A stretch of DNA of 18,340 nt. Source: Pseudomonadota bacterium (GTDB taxonomy: Bacteria; Pseudomonadota; Alphaproteobacteria; Rhizobiales; Hyphomicrobiaceae). The position numbers were made by a program, and so were the translations under genes. Location: assembly GCA_023430845.1 (NCBI GenBank), contig JAEYYJ010000108.1:1-18340 (forward strand). The letters are read 5' to 3'. Of this stretch, positions 8,375 to 15,772 are shown piece after piece (within the stretch, counting starts at the first letter, position 1; every line of letters begins with the position of its first letter). A model generated the notes under the pieces. The model was given only the letters and a program-made list of their open reading frames with translations. It was not told the origin of the DNA and made no database searches.

Positions 8375-9265
8375 TCATTCCGCCGCGTCACGCCCCGATT
8401 TCGCCGCTGTCGCGGTCCGGAATGCCGTGCGCCGCTGATCCCATTCGGCCGCGCCGACCCGCGCGAAGGTCACGCCGGGCCCGCCGCCGCTGAACGTCGC
8501 CGGCGTCAGCCCCGTGGCCTTGAGCTCCGCGAGCAGCTTGTCGCAAAGACCGATGATCGACGACATCAGCATCCCCGGTACGATCGCGAGGCGATAGCCC
8601 ATGCGCTCGATTTCGTCGTGCGGGATCGCGGGCGTCTTGCCGCTCAGCACATTGTTGAAGAGACACGGCCCCTTCACCGCTTTGGGCACGGCTGCCACCT
8701 CCTCGACGGACTGCGGTGCCTCGAAGAAAGCCATGTCCGCGCCGGCTTCGAGCGCGAGATTGCATCGCGCGATGGCTTCGTCGTAGCCCGCGACGCCGCG
8801 GGCATCCGTGCGGGCGATAATCATGAAATCGTCCGTACGGCGAGCGGCGGCCGCTGCGCGGATCTTCGCCGCATAGTCTTCACGGCTGATTAGCTCCTTG
8901 CCGTCCAGGTGTCCGCAGCGCTTCGGGAAGACCTGATCCTCGATGTGGATCGCGGCGACGCCCGCCCGCTCGAAGGCCTGTACGGTGCGATAGACGTTGA
9001 GTTCGTTGCCGTAGCCCGTGTCGGCATCGCTGACCAGTGGGACGCCGATCGTTCCCGTGATCCAGCCGGCATTAGCGACCATTTCCGACATCGTCAGCAG
9101 GCCGTTGTCGGGCAGGCCATGTGCGACTGATGCGCCGGCGCCTGTCATGTACACCGCGGGAAAGCCCGCCTGCTCGACCAGCTTCGCCGTAAGGCAATCG
9201 TAGGCGCCGGGCGCCACGACCATGGGGCCCGAACGAATCATGGATTTGAGGGTGGCCGCTGCCAT
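8375..9265 (-). CDS. isocitrate lyase/PEP mutase family protein
   Basis: 296 residues from the ATG at 9265, which follows GGGAGG by about seven bases; the frame is open further upstream but without family sequence. It is a TIM-barrel enzyme of the superfamily that cleaves or rearranges C-C or C-P bonds of 2-hydroxy/2-oxo acids with Mg2+. Seen are YMTGAGASVAHGLPD (39-53), the metal site SDADTGYG (79-86), and the lyase signature KRCGH (115-119) with its catalytic cysteine C117, which points to a lyase rather than a phosphonate mutase. Also present are IARTDA (150-155) and FFEAP (180-184). Candidates are a 2-methylisocitrate- or dimethylmalate-type lyase or an oxaloacetate decarboxylase. No propionate or phosphonate genes are nearby to decide. 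Confidence 0.85.
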   Translation of the reverse strand: MAAATLKSMIRSGPMVVAPGAYDCLTAKLVEQAGFPAVYMTGAGASVAHGLPDNGLLTMSEMVANAGWITGTIGVPLVSDADTGYGNELNVYRTVQAFERAGVAAIHIEDQVFPKRCGHLDGKELISREDYAAKIRAAAAARRTDDFMIIARTDARGVAGYDEAIARCNLALEAGADMAFFEAPQSVEEVAAVPKAVKGPCLFNNVLSGKTPAIPHDEIERMGYRLAIVPGMLMSSIIGLCDKLLAELKATGLTPATFSGGGPGVTFARVGAAEWDQRRTAFRTATAAKSGRDAAE

Positions 9266-9459
9266 GTTTTTTCCTCCCGCGAGCCTTTGATTGTTGCCAG
9301 CGACCTTAGGTACCGCCGGCGTCGGCGTCCAGGCGCGGAAGAACAGGACGGACCTGTGGGTTTCGAGGGGAAAGTCGCGCAATCGGACTGGCGGCCTTGG
9401 AGTGGCCACCCGAATCAGCCGAGCCTTGTCAGGCCGAGAGTGGCAAGTGGAGTTCGTCC

Positions 9460-9942
9460 ATGTCCATCAGCGTCCTGGCGCGCCAGCTCATGTCGCAGGA
9501 GATCTTCAGGGGCCTCACCCCCCTGCAGCTCACCGAGATCGTGCGACAGGCCGAGCGCATCGTCTATCATCCGGGCGACACCATCGTCGAAGCCGGAACC
9601 TCGGGCGATGCGGCCGTGCTCATCGTCGCGGGTGATGCCGTGCGCTTCCTGGAGGACGAGCCAGCGATAGGCCTCAACACACAGAGCATTGCTGCGGGCT
9701 CGCTGCTGAGCGAGCTGGCCATGCTGGTCGATCACGAGCATGGCGCGACCGTCGTAGCCCATACGACCGTGCGCGCACTTCGGATTACTCGGACGGGCCT
9801 TCATGCGCAGATGCTGGATGACCCCGACCTAGCTGGCCACTTCGTCGATCGCATCACCGAGCGGCTGCATCGCGTGGCTGATGAATTGCGCCGTATCGAC
9901 TATGCCTTCGCGGGCGCAGAGGGCGTGCCGGCACCTGCGTGA
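9460..9942 (+). CDS. stand-alone cyclic nucleotide-binding-fold protein
   Basis: 160 residues consisting essentially of one CRP/CAP-type beta-roll (about 15-115) and a C-terminal helix (about 118-148), with no DNA-binding or catalytic domain. Seen are IFRGLTPLQLTEIVRQAERIVYHPGD (15-40), a phosphate-cassette-like GSLLSELAML (80-89), and HGATVVAHTTVRALRI. The cassette keeps E85 but has Gly95 where the phosphate-binding Arg of cAMP sites is expected, so classical cAMP binding is doubtful. GGAG at 9449-9452 lies seven bases before the ATG. The gene is divergent from the lyase-family gene (194-bp gap with no recognisable elements) and convergent with lolA. Confidence 0.78.
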   Translation: MSISVLARQLMSQEIFRGLTPLQLTEIVRQAERIVYHPGDTIVEAGTSGDAAVLIVAGDAVRFLEDEPAIGLNTQSIAAGSLLSELAMLVDHEHGATVVAHTTVRALRITRTGLHAQMLDDPDLAGHFVDRITERLHRVADELRRIDYAFAGAEGVPAPA

Positions 9943-9989
9943 AATGCTGGTTGCGCCTTATTATGAGGTGATTTAAAGAAAGTGCTGCC

Positions 9990-10146
9990 AGAAAATAGAA
10001 AAATAGAAAAGCGCCCAACCCCGGGGGGAGAGGTTGGGCGCTGAGCGCTTTTTCGGCGCTTCGCACCGGGAGGGAAGCCGGTGCAGCGGATCGATGTCTT
10101 CGGCTAGACGGGGGGCACTGCCGAATGTGTGACATCCACCGCTCTA
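9990..10146 (-). ncRNA. candidate small RNA with C-rich loops and an intrinsic terminator
   Basis: On the minus strand this stretch has a complete transcription-unit layout. There is a plausible promoter (10153-10180), then a hairpin TTCGGC/GCCGAA (10125-10099) whose 15-nt loop holds C6. A second hairpin GCACCGG/CCGGTGC (10084-10063) has loop CTTCCCTC, and a small third stem AGCGC/GCGCT lies at 10060-10044. A strong 11-bp terminator stem (10042-10010) has loop TCTCCCCCCGG and is followed directly by TTTTCTATTTTTCTATTTTC. C-rich, anti-Shine-Dalgarno loops are typical of alphaproteobacterial trans-acting sRNAs such as the alpha-r14 and CcsR groups. I cannot assign it to one of these. No good ORF is present. 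It could instead be the processed 3' UTR of lolA, which ends 135 bases upstream. Confidence 0.6.
10010..10042 (-). terminator. intrinsic terminator, minus-strand U tract
   Basis: AGCGCCCAACC (10010-10020) and GGTTGGGCGCT (10032-10042) form a perfect 11-bp stem with an 11-nt loop. On the minus strand the stem is followed at once by TTTTCTATTTTTC, a canonical Rho-independent terminator. It ends the candidate sRNA and any lolA read-through. On the plus strand a T5 run begins about six bases after the stem, so weaker termination of the cyclic-nucleotide-binding gene is also possible. Confidence 0.85.
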
Positions 10147-10152
10147 TAGTCG

Positions 10153-10180
10153 AATTTAATTGCCTGTGGCCGAAAATCAA
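10153..10180 (-). promoter_or_regulatory. putative sigma-70 promoter of the candidate sRNA
   Basis: On the minus strand, TTGATT (10180-10175) and TAAATT (10158-10153) are separated by 16 bp. The -35 is preceded by C, as preferred in alphaproteobacteria. The predicted start is about 10146. The -10 matches only four of six consensus positions, so this needs 5'-end data. Confidence 0.4.
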
Positions 10181-10280
10181 GGTCCGGCCAGCGCACACTC
10201 ACGATTCTTTTACTGATTGTTTCAGCCCGCCCCCGAAGGTGATTCGCGGCCGGCCCAGTCTTTTCGCTCAACCGATTGAA

Positions 10281-11054
10281 TTACTTCTGTTTTCTGAGCG
10301 TTGGGCTGATAACGCGGAATAGCTCCAGATCCAGATCCTCGGGCCGTGCGAGGTTGGCGACCTCGACCCGCGTATCCGCGCCATGTGAGTCGGTCGTCAC
10401 CCATTCCCTGAGCTCGAGCTCAGGTGTTTTGGTCATAAAGAGTCGAATCTGACCTGGCGCATCGGGGCTCTTGTCCTGCAGCGCAACGATAATCAGATCT
10501 TCCATCTCCTGCACGTCGACGATACTGGCATCCCGGAGCAGGTCGACATCCTGGCGCAGCAAGAGCCGGAATGGCGTCTGATCGAGCGCGATCCGGTCAT
10601 CCGAATGGGCCTCGAGATCCTGGATCGCCAGCATGTTGCCGTCGGAGACGATGAGCTGGCGGCTCGGACGATTGTACTCGAACCTAAGCCGGCCCGGCCG
10701 CTTGACGTAGAACGTGCCACGCATCCGCTTATTGTCGGATGTCGTCTGCACGAATGTGCCGCGCAAATTCGCCAGTTCATTGAAATAGCGGCTGACCTTG
10801 GCCACGGTCTGGATCTGCTGTGGCTCCAGCGCGATGCCGGCGATCGTCGACTCCGGCTTGACCTCGGCGCCCCACGACGGATTGCCCAACGGGCTGCTGG
10901 CCGCCGGCTTCCCGGGGTTCTGCGCCGCGGCACTGTTCGGCCACACGGCGGTCCCCACAAGGGTCCAGGCCAGAGCGGTGGCCGCACACAGGATCGCTGC
11001 GCCACGCCCCACTCCCAGTCCTGCGCGCATACGAAGCCCCATCAGCGAATTCAT
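10281..11054 (-). CDS. lolA: outer-membrane lipoprotein carrier protein LolA
   Basis: 257 residues. LolA ferries lipoproteins across the periplasm from LolCDE to the outer membrane. An N-terminal signal peptide is visible: basic start, hydrophobic core at about 19-36, likely cleavage after the SAAA at 41-44. The mature part has the LolA pattern LRGTFVQTTSDNKRMRGTFYVKRPGRLRFEY (97-127), LIVSDGNMLAIQD (134-146), and a C-terminal WVTTDSHGADTRVEVANL. ATG 11054 is chosen because it heads the signal peptide; AGGGCGGA lies just upstream, and ATGs at codons 5 and 9 are alternatives. The frame is open further upstream but there is antisense to secB. A proline-rich spacer (46-66) precedes the beta-structure. 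It is divergent from secB across a 180-bp gap. Confidence 0.9.
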   Translation of the reverse strand: MNSLMGLRMRAGLGVGRGAAILCAATALAWTLVGTAVWPNSAAAQNPGKPAASSPLGNPSWGAEVKPESTIAGIALEPQQIQTVAKVSRYFNELANLRGTFVQTTSDNKRMRGTFYVKRPGRLRFEYNRPSRQLIVSDGNMLAIQDLEAHSDDRIALDQTPFRLLLRQDVDLLRDASIVDVQEMEDLIIVALQDKSPDAPGQIRLFMTKTPELELREWVTTDSHGADTRVEVANLARPEDLDLELFRVISPTLRKQK

Positions 11055-11175
11055 GCCATCCGCCCTAAAACAGTTCCAGTGCAGCAAACCCATTCCCCCA
11101 AGATTGGGACGAGATCTGGGCGCCGGTCGTCGCGCCCGAGCATTGCGACGTGCCGCCGCGCGTGCTACCCGCCAG

Positions 11176-11190
11176 ATGTGCTGAGCACAT
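11176..11190. promoter_or_regulatory. perfect 15-bp palindrome between lolA and secB
   Basis: ATGTGCT-G-AGCACAT is a perfect inverted repeat with a single central base. It lies 45-59 bp upstream of the secB start and about 120 bp upstream of lolA. It looks like the operator of a dimeric regulator. I do not recognise the regulator: it is not the CRP half-site pattern TGTGA-N6-TCACA nor the alphaproteobacterial LexA repeat. Confidence 0.4.
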
Positions 11191-11234
11191 GACATCTTAG
11201 CTCGTCCACGTCCACTCCAGAGGCGCGCATCACC

Positions 11235-11759
11235 ATGCCGAAGAAGCCCACACCAACATCCGGCAACGGTCCTGCCGCATCCTCGCCCATGGCCCAGCCA
11301 CAGCAGGTTCAGGTCCGCATCGCCGGCCAGTACATCAAGGATCTGTCCTTCGAAAATCCCAACATCGGCAAGCTGATAACCGCTCCGCCGGAGAGCCCGA
11401 ACCTCGACGTTGAGATCAACGTCGGTATTACCAATCTCGGCCCCAATCTCTACGAATCGGCCATCGAGTTTCAGGCGCGTGCCAAAGCAAAAGATCTCGT
11501 AATCTATGAATTCGAGATCGTCTATGCCGGCGCTTTCCACATCGAGAACGCTCCCGAGCAGGCACTGGAGCCCATGCTCTTCGTGAATTGCCCAGCGCTG
11601 CTGTTTCCATTCCTGCGCCGCATCGTCGCCGATATGACCCGCGAAGGCGGCTTTCCGCCTCTGCTCCTCGACCCCGTCGATTTCGGCTCGCTCTACATGC
11701 GCAAGAAGCAGCTCGGGATGCCGCCGCAGGCTGCGCCTTCAGGCAGCATTGTTTCCTGA
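11235..11759 (+). CDS. secB: protein-export chaperone SecB
   Basis: 174 residues; this tetrameric cytoplasmic chaperone keeps precursors unfolded and delivers them to SecA. Family segments are YIKDLSFENPN (33-43), LDVEINVGITNLGPNLYESAIEF (57-79), YEFEIVYAGAFHIEN and the C-terminal NCPALLFPFLRRIVADMTREGGFPPLLLDPVDF. The N-terminal 22 residues are low-complexity (P, S, T, Q) and poorly conserved in the family, so a later start at the ATG at 11289 (MAQPQQVQVRIAG) is possible. AGAGG lies about 11 bases before the chosen ATG. The last 21 bases overlap the end of dnaQ on the other strand. Neighbouring lolA also serves envelope protein delivery. Confidence 0.93.
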   Translation: MPKKPTPTSGNGPAASSPMAQPQQVQVRIAGQYIKDLSFENPNIGKLITAPPESPNLDVEINVGITNLGPNLYESAIEFQARAKAKDLVIYEFEIVYAGAFHIENAPEQALEPMLFVNCPALLFPFLRRIVADMTREGGFPPLLLDPVDFGSLYMRKKQLGMPPQAAPSGSIVS

Positions 11760-12482
11760 AGTCTCTTCAGCCCGATCAGCGCGATCGAACTTGATCCACA
11801 GTGCTTCCGGCCCCAGCGTGTCGACGAAGGCGCGATGGGCCGCGATATCCGCTTCGCTCAAGCGTGGTGCGAGCGTGCGCTGCCGCGCACGAACGGTCAG
11901 TGTCGTCGCGGTGCCGGCGGAACCCTGCTGGCTGATGACAGCCTGAGCCAGACTGAGCGTCGCCTGCCGCTCACCGAGCAGCTCCAGATAGACCTCCGCG
12001 AGCAGCCACGAGTCGAGCAGCGCGCCGTGGAAAGTGCGCTTCGAATTGTCGATCTCATAGCGTTTGCACAGCGCATCGAGGCTGTTCGGCCCGCCGGGAT
12101 ATTTGCGTTTGGCCAGCGCCAGCGTATCCACGACCCGATCCATGCCGATCGCGGCCTGCCGCAAGCGCTGGAACTCGGCATTGATGAAGCCTATGTCGAA
12201 GGCCGCGTTGTGAATGACCAGCGGCGCATCGCCGATGAATTCCATGAACGCAGGCGCGACCTCACGAAACTTCGGCTTGTCGCGCAACTGCTCCATCGAA
12301 ATCCCGTGGATGGCCTGCGCATCCGGATGAACGTCGCGATCCTCGGGATGGATGTATACGTGGAAGGTGTTGCTGGTCGGAATGCGATTGATCAGTTCGA
12401 CACATCCGATTTCGATGATGCGGTCCCCGCGGCGGGCGTCGAGACCCGTGGTCTCGGTGTCGAGCACGATCTCGCGCAGCAT
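11739..12482 (-). CDS. dnaQ: DNA polymerase III epsilon subunit (3'-5' proofreading exonuclease)
   Basis: 247 residues, the DnaQ/DEDDh proofreading subunit of the replicative polymerase. The three exonuclease motifs are complete: Exo I DTETTG with D8 and E10, Exo II HNAAFDIGFINAE with D96, and Exo III FHGALLDSWLLAEVY with H152 and D157. The C-terminal region (about 180-247) is where the epsilon subunit contacts the polymerase alpha subunit. GGGGAAG upstream serves as ribosome-binding site. It is the last gene of the minus-strand operon ppsR-maf-aroE-coaE-dnaQ, 27 bases after coaE. Its 3' end overlaps secB by 21 bp. Confidence 0.94.
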   Translation of the reverse strand: MLREIVLDTETTGLDARRGDRIIEIGCVELINRIPTSNTFHVYIHPEDRDVHPDAQAIHGISMEQLRDKPKFREVAPAFMEFIGDAPLVIHNAAFDIGFINAEFQRLRQAAIGMDRVVDTLALAKRKYPGGPNSLDALCKRYEIDNSKRTFHGALLDSWLLAEVYLELLGERQATLSLAQAVISQQGSAGTATTLTVRARQRTLAPRLSEADIAAHRAFVDTLGPEALWIKFDRADRAEETSGNNAA

Positions 12483-12509
12483 GGATTATCTTCCCCGTGA
12501 GCTCGGGCA

Positions 12510-13133
12510 TCACGCCCAATGTTTCGCGAACGCCGTCCCCGTTCGCCCGCTCAACTGGGATATGATTCGATCGATCTGCGCTTCCGTCTCCGGGATACTG
12601 CGCGAAGTATCCACAACGAAGTCCGCGCGCCGCCGCTTCTCCTCGTCCGGCGTCTGCCGTGAGAGGATCTGTTCGAATTTTTCTGCCGTCATGCCAGGGC
12701 GCTCGAGCACGCGGCTGCGCTGGATCTCCAGCGGCGCACTAACGACGATCGTCACATCGACGCGCTTGTCGCCACCGGTCTCGAAAAGCAGCGGGATCTC
12801 CAGGACGATTTTTTCCGCACCCTTCGCTGCCTTCGCATGGATTTGATTGCGCTCGGTCTGCAGCACGAGCGGATGAACGATCGCTTCGAGCTTCGCATAG
12901 GCACTCGGATCGGCAAGGAGAGCTGCGGCGAGTTTCTGGCGATCGATGCCGCCATCCTCTGCGATCGTACCGGGAAAAGCCGCCGAGATGGGCCCGACAG
13001 CTGCTCCACCAGCTTTGTACAGCTTGTGCACAATGGAGTCGGCATCGATCACCGGGACACCGAGCGCGCGAATGCGCGACGCGGCCGTCGATTTCCCCAT
13101 GCCGATCGAGCCGGTCAAGCCGATGATGAGCAT
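12510..13133 (-). CDS. coaE: dephospho-CoA kinase
   Basis: 207 residues; phosphorylates the 3'-hydroxyl of dephospho-CoA, the final step of CoA synthesis. The P-loop is GLTGSIGMGKST (5-16), followed by VPVIDADSIVHKLY and the lid/CoA-binding region VLEIPLLFETGGDKRVD, then RSRVLERPGMTAEKFEQILSRQ. Two adjacent ATGs exist: 13133 (MLIIG) is better spaced from GAGAGG, and 13136 adds one Met. Either overlaps the aroE stop codon, indicating translational coupling. An open frame runs upstream inside aroE but has no kinase sequence. Confidence 0.94.
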   Translation of the reverse strand: MLIIGLTGSIGMGKSTAASRIRALGVPVIDADSIVHKLYKAGGAAVGPISAAFPGTIAEDGGIDRQKLAAALLADPSAYAKLEAIVHPLVLQTERNQIHAKAAKGAEKIVLEIPLLFETGGDKRVDVTIVVSAPLEIQRSRVLERPGMTAEKFEQILSRQTPDEEKRRRADFVVDTSRSIPETEAQIDRIISQLSGRTGTAFAKHWA

Positions 13134-13987
13134 CATTTCCTCTCTATATCGGCGACGAGGATGTCGCGCAGCGCGGCCGTGACCTCCGGCTGAACGCCGA
13201 ACCAGCGCGCAAAACCCGGCACCGCCTGATGCAGCAGCATGCCGAGACCGTCCACCGTGCGATGTCCGCGCCCCCGCGCTGCAGCCAGCAATGGCGTTTC
13301 CAGCGGCACATAGACGATGTCCGCCACGATCGCTTGCGCGTCGAGCGTCGAAAGATCGAGATCGAGCGGCGCGTTGCCGATCATGCCGAGCGTCGTCGTA
13401 TTCACGATCACGCTTGCATCCGACACCGCGCGCTCGCGATCCGACCATGCCCAGCTCTCAACGCGCGGCCCGAAGTGCGTGACGAGGCTATCCGCCCGCG
13501 ATGCCGTCCTGTTGATGAGGCGGACCTTTTCGACACCGGCATCCAGAAAGCCATAAACGATCGCGCGGGCCGCCCCACCCGCGCCAAAAATCGCGACAGG
13601 TGCATCACGACCGTCCCAGCCGGGCGCGGATTGAGCGAGATGCGTCATGAAGCCATACGTGTCCGTATTAGCGACACACACTTTGGCACCGTCACGCCAG
13701 ACGGTATTCGCGGCGCCGACCGCCTCGGCGGAAGGATCTCGCCAGTTCGCAGCTTCGAATACAGCCTGCTTATGTGGCGCCGTGACATTGCAGCCTTCGA
13801 GGCCACGTGATTCGAGCGACCGAATGAAGGCAGGAGCTTCGCCGGGCGCGACGGCAACGCGGTCATAGCGCCCGGAAATGCCGTACTGCTTCAGCCAGTG
13901 GCCATGAATCAGCGGCGAACGCGACTGCTCGATCGGCCAGCCGATCACGCAGGCCCGCTTCAAATCTCGACTCAAGTCATCCGTCAC
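13133..13987 (-). CDS. aroE: shikimate dehydrogenase (NADP+)
   Basis: 284 residues; reduces 3-dehydroshikimate to shikimate in aromatic amino-acid synthesis. The substrate side shows SRSPLIH (22-28), NVTAPHK with catalytic K73 (usually NVTVPHK), AANT (92-95) and NTD with D109. The NADP Rossmann motif is GAGGAARA (135-142), with the NR-T clamp in LINRTASRA. Also present are NTTTLGM (usually NTTPLGM) and DGLGMLLHQA near the end. The start ATG overlaps the maf stop by four bases (ATGA), and the stop overlaps coaE, so all three are translationally coupled. Confidence 0.95.
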   Translation of the reverse strand: MTDDLSRDLKRACVIGWPIEQSRSPLIHGHWLKQYGISGRYDRVAVAPGEAPAFIRSLESRGLEGCNVTAPHKQAVFEAANWRDPSAEAVGAANTVWRDGAKVCVANTDTYGFMTHLAQSAPGWDGRDAPVAIFGAGGAARAIVYGFLDAGVEKVRLINRTASRADSLVTHFGPRVESWAWSDRERAVSDASVIVNTTTLGMIGNAPLDLDLSTLDAQAIVADIVYVPLETPLLAAARGRGHRTVDGLGMLLHQAVPGFARWFGVQPEVTAALRDILVADIERK

Positions 13988-14649
13988 GTCGACAAAACTC
14001 CACGCTCGCGCAGCTCCTCGAGCAAGGGCAGCAGCGGCATCCCCAGAATCGTGAAGTAGTCGCCGGCGATCTCATCGAAGAGCTGCACACCCAACCCCTC
14101 GAGCTGATACGCGCCGACCGACTCGCACGCGCGTTCTCCAGCGCGCGTCAGATACTGGCTCAAGAAATCGTCCGAGAAATCGCGCATGCTGAGTTCAGCA
14201 CTGTCGGTGTACGTCCACTGCACCTCACCATCCAGAGCAAGCACGACGGACGCATGGAGCTGATGGGTGCGCCCGCGCAAACGCGACAAGTGCGCGCGGG
14301 CAGCCGCCAGATCCGCCGGTTTCTCGAAGATTTCGTAGCTCGCCGCGCTCCAGGGCTTGCCCCCGAACTCCATGCGTCGTTCCGTCGCGAGAGCGAGCAC
14401 CTGATCGCAGCCGATTACCAGCGCATCGGGCAATCGCACGCTCACGTCGACGGCCTTGGCGGCGGCCAGCATTTCCGCGACTTCGATCGGATACTCCTCG
14501 TCGAGCGCGCGCTCCGGCTCGAAGCTGGCCCGCAGGACGACCTCATCGACTGTCGAGGGCATGACATCAAAGGCGAGCCCCGCCTGTTCGAGCATCATCC
14601 GACGCGAACGGCTCTGCGAGGCCAGTACGACGCGCAAGCGCTCAGCCAT
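13984..14649 (-). CDS. maf: Maf family nucleotide pyrophosphatase
   Basis: 221 residues from ATG 14649, which has GAGG nine bases upstream and overlaps the end of ppsR by eight bases. An in-frame start at 14685 would add 12 basic residues and more overlap. Maf proteins hydrolyse non-canonical or selected nucleoside triphosphates to the monophosphate. Seen are LASQSRSRRMMLEQAG (9-24), the conserved lysine K65 (AAAKA), GCDQ with catalytic D82 (80-83), and the later GAYQLEGLG and GDYFTILGMPL. The first motif has SQSRSRR rather than SxSPRR, so the exact subfamily and substrate are uncertain. Confidence 0.9.
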   Translation of the reverse strand: MAERLRVVLASQSRSRRMMLEQAGLAFDVMPSTVDEVVLRASFEPERALDEEYPIEVAEMLAAAKAVDVSVRLPDALVIGCDQVLALATERRMEFGGKPWSAASYEIFEKPADLAAARAHLSRLRGRTHQLHASVVLALDGEVQWTYTDSAELSMRDFSDDFLSQYLTRAGERACESVGAYQLEGLGVQLFDEIAGDYFTILGMPLLPLLEELRERGVLST

Positions 14650-15493
14650 CGACCGTTTCCTCGTCGCCGGCTTCCTCGCGCTCATGCATGAGCTTGAGGA
14701 TCGTCGCGGCCGTTTCCTCGATCGAGCGGCGTGTCACGTCGATCACGGGCCAGCCATGCCGGGCACACAGGCGCCGTGAATAGGCAACCTCCTCGGCAAT
14801 GCGCGTGCGGTCCACATAATCGTCGAGATCGCGATCCGACATCATCATCGCGCGGTGGCGGCGGATTTCGGCAATGCGGTCAGGGCTTGCAACCAACCCG
14901 ACAACGAAAGCCTTGTGCGGTTCGAGCAGCGCAGGCGCAACGTCGATGCGCGGCACGAGCGGCAGGTTCGTGGTCTTGTAGCCGCGCTGCGCGAGATAGA
15001 TGCTGGTCGGCGTTTTGGATGTCCGCGATACGCCGAGAATAACAATATCGGCCTGGTTGAGATCATCCGGCAGACGGCCGTCGTCGTGCGCCATGGTGAA
15101 ATTGAGCGCATCGATGCGCCGGAAGTAGTCGGCATCGAGAACGTGCTGGCCGGCGACAATCGGCGTCTTCGGCGCCCCGAGATAACTCTCGAAGATCTTC
15201 ATGATCGGCTCGAGCACATGCAGGCAGGGCACCGCGAGCTCACGGCATCGCTGCTCGAGCGCCGTCTGCAGCGTCTCGTTCACCACCGTGTAGAGCACGA
15301 TGCCCGGCGCAGACTCGATTTCCTGCAGGACGCGCTCGAGCTGGCGCTGCGTACGCACCAGCGGATGTACATGCTCGATCGGCCGCACTTGGGCGTACTG
15401 CACGGCCGCGGCCTTCGCGATCGTCGTCAGCGTTTCGCCGGTTGCATCCGATACAAGGTGCAAGTGGAAGTAGCTCGGCTGGGTGTGGGGCAT
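14642..15493 (-). CDS. ppsR: pyruvate phosphate/water dikinase regulatory protein (DUF299 family)
   Basis: 283 residues of the bifunctional kinase/phosphotransferase family that switches pyruvate-phosphate dikinase or PEP synthase off by ADP-dependent phosphorylation and on by phosphate-dependent dephosphorylation. Family marks are HLHLVSDATGETL (10-22), the P-loop GVSRTSKTPTS (154-164), and YLAQRGYKTTNLPLVP. No target dikinase is in the window; in alphaproteobacteria it is usually PPDK. The ATG at 15493 has no strong Shine-Dalgarno sequence. It is the first gene of the minus-strand operon and borders the non-coding gap to hemE. Its homologue RP001 borders the replication origin in Caulobacter and Rickettsia. 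Confidence 0.93.
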   Translation of the reverse strand: MPHTQPSYFHLHLVSDATGETLTTIAKAAAVQYAQVRPIEHVHPLVRTQRQLERVLQEIESAPGIVLYTVVNETLQTALEQRCRELAVPCLHVLEPIMKIFESYLGAPKTPIVAGQHVLDADYFRRIDALNFTMAHDDGRLPDDLNQADIVILGVSRTSKTPTSIYLAQRGYKTTNLPLVPRIDVAPALLEPHKAFVVGLVASPDRIAEIRRHRAMMMSDRDLDDYVDRTRIAEEVAYSRRLCARHGWPVIDVTRRSIEETAATILKLMHEREEAGDEETVDG

Positions 15494-15697
15494 TTGTTGA
15501 TAGAGTTCCGACTTATCCAGCGCGGTGCTGCGGTCAGCCGCGGCACTCTACACTGTCCACCGATTGGCCAACAGAGCGATCAACAGGCGAGCCGATGGGG
15601 GCACCTCCCGACCCGTGCTGTGCGCCGGCTTCCAGCGGAGGTGGTTGCGTCCGATCCTTTTCCAGGTGCCATCCCCAGGCCGTTCCACGTCCGGGCC

Positions 15698-15717
15698 CTT
15701 GCAACTCGCTTTGCAAG
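15698..15717. repeat. inverted repeat inside the putative origin
   Basis: CTTGCAA (15698-15704) and TTGCAAG (15711-15717) are perfect arms with a 6-bp spacer, and flanking GGG/CCC can extend the stem around a 2-nt bulge. It could be a protein-binding site or a hairpin. Its function is unknown. Confidence 0.4.
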
Positions 15718-15772
15718 CCCATGGCACAAAACGTCGTTTCTGCGCTAGTAGGGTCCATCGCGGCGACGTACC

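Noticed and set aside
8330..8893. Plus-strand 187-codon frame opposite the lyase-family gene
   Set aside because: It overlaps the end of the EAL gene and lies antisense to a well-supported enzyme, with no domain of its own.
10010..10130. Plus-strand reading of the hairpin cluster as a CsrB-like RNA with GGA loops
   Set aside because: Plus-strand loops do contain GGA, but the U tract abuts the stem only on the minus strand and the promoter-like sequence is also on the minus strand. The minus-strand reading is the simpler one.
10281..11540. 419-residue minus-strand frame including lolA
   Set aside because: Only the part from 11054 onward has a signal peptide and LolA sequence. The upstream part is antisense to secB.
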